Shown: one piece after another, positions 1-5,196 of the stretch
Numbering within the stretch: the stretch's first letter is position 1
Layout: every line of letters starts with the position of its first letter
Source: Victivallales bacterium
Lineage (GTDB): Bacteria > Verrucomicrobiota > Lentisphaeria > Victivallales > JAADHT01
DNA length: 5,196 bases
NCBI GenBank assembly: GCA_016930955.1
Contig: JAFGFR010000096.1
Coordinates: 1 to 5,196, forward strand
Reading direction: 5' to 3'
Notes under the pieces: generated by a model
What the model saw: the letters and a program-made list of their open reading frames with translations, nothing else
Databases searched by the model: none
What the model was told of the DNA's origin: nothing
Position numbers and translations under genes: made by a program

Positions 1-307
1 CCAGCAACATCGGGTTGCCCGGGTTGCCCCACAGCAAGGCGGCAACTGTGATTGACAGAATTATCAGTACCCCACCCATGCTTGGTGTGTGCTCCTTGCT
101 GTGGTCAATGTGCTCGTCCGGGACGAGGCCCTTGAGCCTGGAAGGTGCGCTGGCGTTCATATCCTTCAATATCCTCACGGTCATCGGGCCTAGGGCCAGC
201 GACAGCATCAGCGATGTGAACGCGGCTCCCGCGGCACGGAAGGTCACAAAGCCGAAAAGCCTCAAAGGACCGAACAATTCCTCATAGTCCTTAAGATAGT
301 ATAGCAT
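1..307 (-). CDS. mraY: MraY, phospho-N-acetylmuramoyl-pentapeptide-transferase (N-terminal 102 residues; runs off the left edge)
   Basis: MraY transfers phospho-MurNAc-pentapeptide from UDP to undecaprenyl phosphate, making lipid I at the inner membrane in peptidoglycan synthesis. Seen: the protein opens MLYYLKDYEELFGPLRLFGF, the typical MraY start (MLYYL...F.PLR.F.Y.TFRA), then VTFRAAGAAFTSLMLSLALGP at 21-41 as the first membrane helix, a polar loop, and HSKEHTPSMGG at 69-79, which matches the family motif H-x-x-K-x-GTPTMGG with His for the usual Gly and Ser for the second Thr. A second hydrophobic helix begins at about 78. Only about 100 of the usual ~360 residues are visible, so the catalytic Asp residues lie outside the window. 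The start is supported by GAGGA at 320-316, eight bases upstream. It follows argG in the same direction, 83 bases away, with no clear terminator or promoter between, so cotranscription is plausible. Identity is secure from the N-terminal block; an intact full length cannot be confirmed. Confidence 0.93.
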   Translation of the reverse strand, partial: MLYYLKDYEELFGPLRLFGFVTFRAAGAAFTSLMLSLALGPMTVRILKDMNASAPSRLKGLVPDEHIDHSKEHTPSMGGVLIILSITVAALLWGNPGNPMLL

Positions 308-315
308 TTACTGTA

Positions 316-320
316 TCCTC
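316..320 (-). promoter_or_regulatory. Ribosome binding site of mraY
   Basis: On the minus strand GAGGA lies eight bases before the ATG at 307-305. It fixes the start that gives the family-typical MLYYL N-terminus. Confidence 0.7.
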
Positions 321-390
321 GAATAGTTTTCTCGGGATCAGTGCTGGACGGCCCTCGGGTGTCCCAGCCCCGACCCCGACACATGGCGGC

Positions 391-1587
<1,197 letters not shown>

Positions 1588-1593
1588 GCCAAT

Positions 1594-1601
1594 ACCTCAC
1601 C
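1594..1601 (-). promoter_or_regulatory. Ribosome binding site of argG, preceded by a T8 tract
   Basis: On the minus strand GGTGAGGT ends six bases before the ATG at 1587, a good Shine-Dalgarno match. Just upstream on the same strand is an eight-T run (1613-1606), which would make a U-rich leader; such tracts can aid ribosomal protein S1 binding, but that is inference. Confidence 0.7.
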
Positions 1602-1655
1602 GAATAAAAAAAATTGCTTTTCCGCATAGCCTGTAACCGTTTCACCGACAAGCAC

Positions 1656-1683
1656 ACCATATCATCTGGCATGGCAATCTCAA
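1656..1683 (-). promoter_or_regulatory. Candidate sigma-70-type promoter for argG
   Basis: On the minus strand TTGAGA (1683-1678, 5 of 6 matches to TTGACA) is followed after 16 bases by TATGGT (1661-1656, 4 of 6 to TATAAT). Transcription would start near 1650, giving a leader of about 60 bases. It overlaps the dyad described at 1667-1708. Placed by eye only; consensus use in this organism is unknown. Confidence 0.3.
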
Positions 1684-1708
1684 GCCGGGAATCCCATAAA
1701 TATGCCAT
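1667..1708. repeat. Nested dyad in the divergent intergenic region
   Basis: ATGGCA (1671-1676) pairs perfectly with TGCCAT (1703-1708), and the overlapping TGGCAT (1667-1672) with ATGCCA (1702-1707). Between them lies a smaller near-palindrome, GGGAATCCC (1687-1695). It overlaps the -35 candidate of argG, as expected for a regulator site, but six-base arms separated by 26 to 29 bases can arise by chance. Confidence 0.3.
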
Positions 1709-1716
1709 TCGCCGAC

Positions 1717-1745
1717 TTGCACAGGAGGGGAGTTAAATGTAGATT
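1717..1745 (+). promoter_or_regulatory. Candidate upstream promoter for the kinase unit (weak)
   Basis: TTGCAC (1717-1722), a 17-base spacer, then TAGATT (1740-1745). Only 3 of 6 and 4 of 6 consensus matches, but with ideal spacing. The same TTGCAC hexamer recurs with the same 17-base spacing 33 bases downstream. It competes with reading this stretch as a Shine-Dalgarno site plus ATG-TAG. Confidence 0.18.
1723..1742 (+). promoter_or_regulatory. Strong Shine-Dalgarno followed by ATG-TAG (start-stop element)
   Basis: AGGAGGGG at 1723-1730 is the best anti-16S match in the window. Six bases later comes ATG (1737-1739), followed at once by TAG (1740-1742). It lies 106 bases before the kinase start and is in no gene. 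If transcribed, it would load ribosomes on a one-codon frame. Whether it is on an mRNA depends on the true transcription start: the two candidate promoters listed here would both start downstream of it. It may be a chance purine-rich stretch. Confidence 0.25.
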
Positions 1746-1749
1746 AGCG

Positions 1750-1778
1750 TTGCACCCTTTGTTTCGTTACCGTAACAT
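1750..1778 (+). promoter_or_regulatory. Candidate proximal promoter for the kinase unit
   Basis: TTGCAC (1750-1755), a 17-base spacer, then TAACAT (1773-1778; 4 of 6 to TATAAT). A start near 1785 would give a leader of about 60 bases before the kinase ATG. The -10 hexamer overlaps the palindrome GTTAC-C-GTAAC at 1766-1776, where a repressor could block it. Assigned by eye. Confidence 0.25.
1766..1776. promoter_or_regulatory. Operator-like palindrome GTTAC-C-GTAAC
   Basis: Perfect 5-base arms around one central base. It overlaps the proximal -10 candidate of the kinase unit. A further GTAAC half-site occurs at 1633-1637 on the argG side. No named regulator can be assigned. Confidence 0.25.
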
Positions 1779-1834
1779 ACTGGGGTGGCGAAGTTGAAAC
1801 ATCTAAAGTGCCTCCGGCAGTTTAAAGAGGCGCT

Positions 1835-1839
1835 GGAGA
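1835..1839 (+). promoter_or_regulatory. Ribosome binding site of the kinase gene
   Basis: GGAGA lies eight bases before the ATG at 1848. An in-frame TGA at 1842-1844, two codons upstream, rules out any earlier start in this frame. Confidence 0.6.
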
Positions 1840-1847
1840 CTTGACAA

Positions 1848-4187
1848 ATGTCAGAGAAGCCTTCAGTTAAAGACCTGATGGAAGGCAGGATATGCTGCCC
1901 CGGCTGCCAAGCGCAGATTCATATACACGACTTCGAGCCCTTGCAGATGATCAGCTGCCCGGAATGTGGCGCACCGGTGTTCAACCCATTCAAAGTGAAG
2001 GATTACTGGCTCTATAAACCTCTTGGGGGCGGCGGAATGGGCAGTGTCTACCGTGCGGTTTCCGAGGAGAAGGCCGGGGAGTTTGCCGTGAAGATTCTTC
2101 CCCGCGAGAAGCGCTCCGACCCGGAACTGATAGCAGCCATCGCCAGAGAAGGCGAGATAGGCACCATTATAGGCGAGGCACCCAATATTGTCGAGGTCGT
2201 GGACTACGGATGCTATGAGGAAGAGTATTTCATCGCGTCCAGGTTTGTCGAGGGTACAAGGCTGGACATCTTCATATCAAGCGCGTCGCGTCTTTCTGAA
2301 AGGCAGGCGCTCGACATCATTCTCCAGATCACCGATGCCGAGATGCACATTGTGAACTGTGGCTTCCTCTACCGCGACATCAAACCGGAGAATGTGATAA
2401 TCGTCGAGGAGACCGCGCAAGTCAAGCTTTTCGACTTCGGTCTCTGCATGTCTTTGGAGCAGGCATCCGACCCGGATGCATCGGATGCGCTCGAAGGCTC
2501 GCCATTCTATCTTCCGCCCGAGCGAATCGTCGCGGCTCCAGAAGGCGAGTACAGCGAGATATACAGCATTGGAATGCTGCTTTTCCACATGCTTTCGGGC
2601 ACGACATACTTTTCTCAGGCCGAGGTCAGGGATCTGGTCAACAAGCATGTCAGTTCATTGAGGGTGGCCAGCGTCACCAATCGGCTCAAACACTGCACGC
2701 CGGAGCTGTCCGCCATGCTTGACAAAATGATCGCAAGGGACCCCAACTGTCGCTACCACAGGCTTGCCGATCTAAAAGTCGACCTCGAGCGCATATGCAG
2801 CGATGCTTCCGGATATGCCCTTTCTGAAGGCAACCGACGAGATGCGATGTCGCAGCCTTCCTCGCCGCCCGATTCAGATGATGTCTCGGGCGTTTTCCGG
2901 AGGAAGACCCTTAAGGTGCTTCTGGTGATATTGGCGGTAACGGCCGTGGGTGTGGGCAGCTGGCACCTCATGAACTATCACGCTGACAACGCCAGGATGC
3001 GTGAGATTAGGATTAATGTCGCGGAAAAGCTTGGCATATCTCCTGATGTCAGGCCTCCCTCATGTTCGTTCGAGGAGGCAAAAAGGAAGTCCGAGAGCCT
3101 TGCCCAGGAGCTGTTTTCGGTGCGTGAGCAGGGCTTCCCTGTCTTTGACGCGGGAATGGAGGTGTCGAAAATCTGCGGGGAGTTGTCAATCCCGGCGGCC
3201 ATGCCCAGCCCCCCCGAACACAGTGTGCAGAAGTTAACGGAGCTTTACAGCGACAGGCTTGAGGAGGTCGTGTCGGGGGAGCTTGGGATATCTGCAGGTG
3301 AATTCCCTGAGGCTGAGGCTAGAAGGAAGGCTGCCGAGTCATTGGGGCTTGCCCTTCCGGTCGCCAAGCCTGAGCGGTCAGCGGGACAGATTTTAGAGGA
3401 GGCCGAGAAGGAGGCCGATAGGAAGGCGATGGAGAAGTTTCCCTCCAAGGACCTGGCTGCGGCAAACATGAAGGTCCTTAACACCTACCGCAGCTGCCGC
3501 GAGGGGGAAGATGTGACAATCACCGACCAAACGGGGCAGAAGGTCTCCGGCACCTACCGGGGCAGGGAGGGCAACAGGATCATCATCGGCACAAGAAAGA
3601 TTCTAATCACCGACTTGCCCATGGACGAAAGAATGAAATTCGACCAGGCGCTGAGTTCGGCAAAATGTGCCGATGAAATCAAGCGCCTCAAGGACAGGTT
3701 CGACACTGCAAAGACGCAGTTCAGAACCCGGGAGCTGAAGACGCTCTCGGAGGAGATGCTCAAGGATGCCGGCTACAGGATGAAGGAGGGTAAATACGTG
3801 CATGTCTCCGAGCTCGTTGATGCGGCTGTGGAAGATCAGAGAGGCGTTTTCGAGGGAAAACTGAGGGGCATGAGGGGCAAGATCGTGACCCGTCTGGCCG
3901 ATGAACTTCACAAGGACAAGTTTTTCCGTGGTCACGGGTACGTGTTGCAAAACGGGCATTGGGTTTCGCAGAAGGATGCAGTCGAAAAACTTCTTTCTGA
4001 GCGCAGGGATGCGTATGAGAAGGACAGGGCTGCCAGAGTTGCCGAGGCTCGCAGGGAGACCCTCAGACAGGCCGAGGAGAAGGTTTTCTCTGAAAGCGGT
4101 TATATTTTCGTTGACGGCAGCTGGCGGTCGGCATCGGAAGCTCTTGATGCCAGGACAAGGCTCGTTTTCTACCAGACGAAAGAATGA
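1848..4187 (+). CDS. Membrane-anchored Ser/Thr protein kinase with N-terminal zinc ribbon and repeat-bearing C-terminal region
   Basis: A Hanks-type kinase predicted to phosphorylate Ser/Thr on cytoplasmic targets. Order seen in 779 residues: zinc ribbon (CPGC 17-20, CPEC 37-40); kinase ~52-316 with glycine loop GGGGMG 60-65, Lys82 in AVK, Glu101 in the C-helix, YRDIKPEN 175-182 (Tyr replaces His of HRD; Asp177 and Lys179 kept), DFG 196-198, PPE 223-225 in place of APE, and Arg302. So the enzyme is expected to be active. A Ser/Pro/Asp linker, basic RRK 351-353 and one transmembrane helix ~357-374 follow, placing ~400 C-terminal residues outside the cytoplasm: ELGI-type helical units ~392-524, a beta-rich segment ~548-591, and three GY-x4-G-x-W/Y repeats 642-769 between charged helices. 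The start has GGAGA upstream and an in-frame TGA just before it. It overlaps the downstream reductase gene. The kinase call is firm; ligand and substrates are unknown. Confidence 0.93.
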   Translation: MSEKPSVKDLMEGRICCPGCQAQIHIHDFEPLQMISCPECGAPVFNPFKVKDYWLYKPLGGGGMGSVYRAVSEEKAGEFAVKILPREKRSDPELIAAIAREGEIGTIIGEAPNIVEVVDYGCYEEEYFIASRFVEGTRLDIFISSASRLSERQALDIILQITDAEMHIVNCGFLYRDIKPENVIIVEETAQVKLFDFGLCMSLEQASDPDASDALEGSPFYLPPERIVAAPEGEYSEIYSIGMLLFHMLSGTTYFSQAEVRDLVNKHVSSLRVASVTNRLKHCTPELSAMLDKMIARDPNCRYHRLADLKVDLERICSDASGYALSEGNRRDAMSQPSSPPDSDDVSGVFRRKTLKVLLVILAVTAVGVGSWHLMNYHADNARMREIRINVAEKLGISPDVRPPSCSFEEAKRKSESLAQELFSVREQGFPVFDAGMEVSKICGELSIPAAMPSPPEHSVQKLTELYSDRLEEVVSGELGISAGEFPEAEARRKAAESLGLALPVAKPERSAGQILEEAEKEADRKAMEKFPSKDLAAANMKVLNTYRSCREGEDVTITDQTGQKVSGTYRGREGNRIIIGTRKILITDLPMDERMKFDQALSSAKCADEIKRLKDRFDTAKTQFRTRELKTLSEEMLKDAGYRMKEGKYVHVSELVDAAVEDQRGVFEGKLRGMRGKIVTRLADELHKDKFFRGHGYVLQNGHWVSQKDAVEKLLSERRDAYEKDRAARVAEARRETLRQAEEKVFSESGYIFVDGSWRSASEALDARTRLVFYQTKE
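1893..1982 (+). other. Zinc-ribbon domain of the kinase
   Basis: Residues 16-45 carry CPGC and CPEC separated by 16 residues, the spacing of a treble-clef or rubredoxin-like ribbon. It lies directly before the glycine-rich loop. Zinc binding is inferred from the motif; a regulatory or scaffold role is a guess. Confidence 0.75.
2916..2969 (+). other. Single transmembrane helix of the kinase
   Basis: Residues ~357-374 (VLLVILAVTAVGVGSW core) form the only long hydrophobic stretch. Basic residues before it (R351, R352, K353, K356) favour a cytoplasmic kinase and an external C-terminus by the positive-inside rule. Confidence 0.85.
3021..3419 (+). repeat. Degenerate ELGI-type units in the external region of the kinase
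   Basis: Four short matches begin alpha-helical, charged segments: EKLGISPD (393-400), GELSIPAA (444-451), GELGISAG (477-484), ESLGLALP (497-504). Each is followed by a Pro- or Glu-containing turn and a Lys/Glu/Ala-rich helix. Spacing is irregular (51, 33, 20 residues), so these may be decayed repeats or a recurring helix-cap motif. Confidence 0.4.
3489..3620 (+). other. Small beta-rich (SH3-like?) segment in the kinase C-terminal region
   Basis: Residues ~548-591 alternate hydrophobic strands and Gly turns: DVTITD, GQKVSGTYRG, NRIIIGTRKI, LITDLP. This resembles a five-strand SH3-like or Sm-like barrel and breaks an otherwise helical region. The fold is inferred from pattern only. Confidence 0.4.
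3771..4154 (+). repeat. Three ~55-residue GY-x4-G-x-W/Y repeats at the kinase C-terminus
   Basis: The conserved cores are GYRMKEGKYVHVSELVDA (642-659), GYVLQNGHWVSQKDAVEK (697-714) and GYIFVDGSWRSASEALDA (751-768). Periods are 55 and 54 residues. Shared positions are Gly-Tyr, then Gly five residues after the Tyr, an aromatic two later, and an acidic residue plus Ala/Val in a following helix. Long charged helices separate the cores. The protein ends eleven residues after the last core. Confidence 0.75.
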
Positions 4188-5196
4188 AGTGGCATGACAA
4201 GAAAGTTCTGGTGACGGGTGGTGGAGGCTTTCTCGGAAACGCGATCGTCGCCATGCTTGTCAGGGAAAACTGCGCAAAAATCAGATCACTGGGACGTCGG
4301 GAACGTCCCGATCTAATGCGAATGGGGGTCGAGGTCGTACGCGGTGACATTGTCGACTATGACACCGTTTTACGCGCGGCGAAGGGGGTCGAGGTGGTCT
4401 TCCATACGGCGGCCAAGGCAGGGGTCTGGGGTCGTCCGGTTGATTTCCATAATACAAATGTCGTTGGGACGGGAAATGTCGTCGCCGCCTGTAAAAGCGC
4501 CAATGTGCCGGTGCTCGTGCACACCAGCTCGCCCAGCGTGGTGTTCGGTGAGGGCAGCATTGAGAATGGCGACGAGTCATTGCTCTATCCTGACCGTTAC
4601 TTGGCGCACTACCCGAGGACGAAGGCCGAGGCCGAGCGCATGGTGTTGGAGGGGTGTTCGGGAAACTTCAGGGCGGTCTCGCTCCGGCCCCATCTCATAT
4701 GGGGGCCGGGGGATCCTCATCTGCTTCCGAGGGTTTTTAAAAGGGCCGCAAGTGGAAAACTTATCCAGATCGGCGACGGGAGCAACCTGGTCGATTTGAC
4801 TTTCATCGAGAATGCTGCCTCAGCGCACATCAAGGCGGCCGTTGCGCTGTGGGACAACTCTTGCATATCCCGGAAGACATACTTCATCAGCGATGGGTCG
4901 CCGGTCAGGCTCTGGGAGTGGATTGGCGCACTCCTCGAGAACCTGAGCCTTCCCCCGGTAAGGAAAAAAATTCCATATCCGGTTGCAAGGTTAGCCGGCG
5001 CCGCCATGGAGACCCTCTGGCACATTCTTAGGCTTTCCGGAGAGCCTCCCATGACCAGATTCGTGGCGGCGCAGCTCGCTCATTCCCACTATTTCAACAT
5101 ATCGCGTGCAAGGCAGGATTTCGGCTACTTCCCGCCCGCCCGCCCCGGGGAAGCTCTTGGAAGGACCGTGGAATATTTTGCTGCGCTGTCGGGCCC
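4184..5196 (+). CDS. NAD(P)-dependent extended SDR, OleD / 3-beta-hydroxysteroid dehydrogenase-like (3' end beyond window)
   Basis: 337 residues are visible, close to the ~330-345 usual for the family, so the stop probably lies just past the edge. Seen: Rossmann loop TGGGGFLG at 11-18 (GxxGxxG), Arg-rich LGRRERP at 36-42 after the second strand (favours NADPH), RGDIVD 53-58, HTAAKAGVWG 74-83, TSSPSVVFG 114-122, the catalytic Tyr143 and Lys147 in HYPRTK, and RPHLIWGPGD 168-177. GEPPMTRF at 286-293 and the whole AAKAGVWG / SSPSVV / HYP-x-TKAEAE / RPHLIWGPGDPH set resemble OleD, which reduces 2-alkyl-3-oxoalkanoates in long-chain olefin synthesis, and related sterol dehydrogenases. The substrate cannot be fixed without oleA, oleB or oleC neighbours, none of which is visible. 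The ATG overlaps the kinase TGA (ATGA at 4184-4187). No good Shine-Dalgarno precedes it, pointing to translational coupling. Confidence 0.88.
   Translation, partial: MKWHDKKVLVTGGGGFLGNAIVAMLVRENCAKIRSLGRRERPDLMRMGVEVVRGDIVDYDTVLRAAKGVEVVFHTAAKAGVWGRPVDFHNTNVVGTGNVVAACKSANVPVLVHTSSPSVVFGEGSIENGDESLLYPDRYLAHYPRTKAEAERMVLEGCSGNFRAVSLRPHLIWGPGDPHLLPRVFKRAASGKLIQIGDGSNLVDLTFIENAASAHIKAAVALWDNSCISRKTYFISDGSPVRLWEWIGALLENLSLPPVRKKIPYPVARLAGAAMETLWHILRLSGEPPMTRFVAAQLAHSHYFNISRARQDFGYFPPARPGEALGRTVEYFAALSG
4284..4313. repeat. Perfect inverted repeat inside the reductase gene
   Basis: GGGACGT (4291-4297) and ACGTCCC (4303-4309) are exact complements around a five-base loop CGGGA, flanked on both sides by GATC (4284-4287 and 4310-4313). 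The RNA would form a stable hairpin about 107 bases after the start codon. It could tune expression or be a by-product of Arg/Gly codons. Confidence 0.5.

Noticed and set aside
15..287. 90-residue open frame on the plus strand opposite mraY
   Set aside because: It is antisense to the recognisable MraY N-terminus and has no Shine-Dalgarno or motif.
346..364. Hairpin GGAC...GTCC between argG and mraY considered as a terminator
   Set aside because: The stem is short and broken by mismatches on the minus strand, with no T-run after it, so it does not meet the form of an intrinsic terminator.
1606..1613. T8 run on the argG leader strand considered as an attenuator
   Set aside because: The preceding sequence offers only a three-base stem (TGC/GCA); no GC-rich hairpin or leader peptide with Arg codons was found.
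1588..1740. ARG box (arginine-repressor operator) upstream of argG
   Set aside because: No pair of TGAAT/ATTCA-like half-sites with correct spacing was seen.
1750..1797. Short TTG-initiated frame as a leader peptide before the kinase
   Set aside because: It has 15 codons, no Shine-Dalgarno and no repeated regulatory codons.
4344..4799. 151-residue open frame on the plus strand inside the reductase gene
   Set aside because: It is the shifted frame of a gene with a clear SDR motif series; its composition (Arg, Ser, Trp rich) is that of a shadow.

Overview
The window reads as chromosomal DNA from a Gram-negative-type, peptidoglycan-making bacterium of moderately high GC that uses Shine-Dalgarno sites. 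A Ser/Thr kinase with an N-terminal zinc ribbon, one membrane span and a long repeat-bearing C-terminal region, next to an OleD-like reductase, is the style of the PVC superphylum (Verrucomicrobiota, Kiritimatiellota, Lentisphaerota, Planctomycetota). That placement is inference from architecture only; no marker gene here settles it.

Layout: two divergent transcription units share a 260-base intergenic region. Leftward, argG (argininosuccinate synthase, 1587 to 391) is followed after 83 bases by the start of mraY (307 to beyond base 1), the first membrane-step enzyme of peptidoglycan synthesis. Rightward, a 779-residue membrane-anchored Ser/Thr protein kinase (1848-4187) overlaps by four bases (ATGA) an extended short-chain dehydrogenase/reductase of the OleD / 3-beta-hydroxysteroid dehydrogenase type (4184 to beyond 5196).

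The two leftward genes are housekeeping. The rightward pair is the accessory-looking part. The kinase combines a CxxC...CxxC ribbon, a complete catalytic domain, one transmembrane helix and an extracytoplasmic region holding a small beta-rich segment and three ~55-residue repeats with the pattern GY-x4-G-x-W/Y. Its start-stop overlap with the reductase implies coupled translation and possibly a shared physiological role, perhaps in envelope or lipid chemistry. The intergenic region contains candidate promoters in both directions, dyad symmetries that could be operators, and an isolated strong Shine-Dalgarno site followed by ATG-TAG. No RNA genes, insertion sequences, CRISPR arrays or convincing intrinsic terminators were seen.
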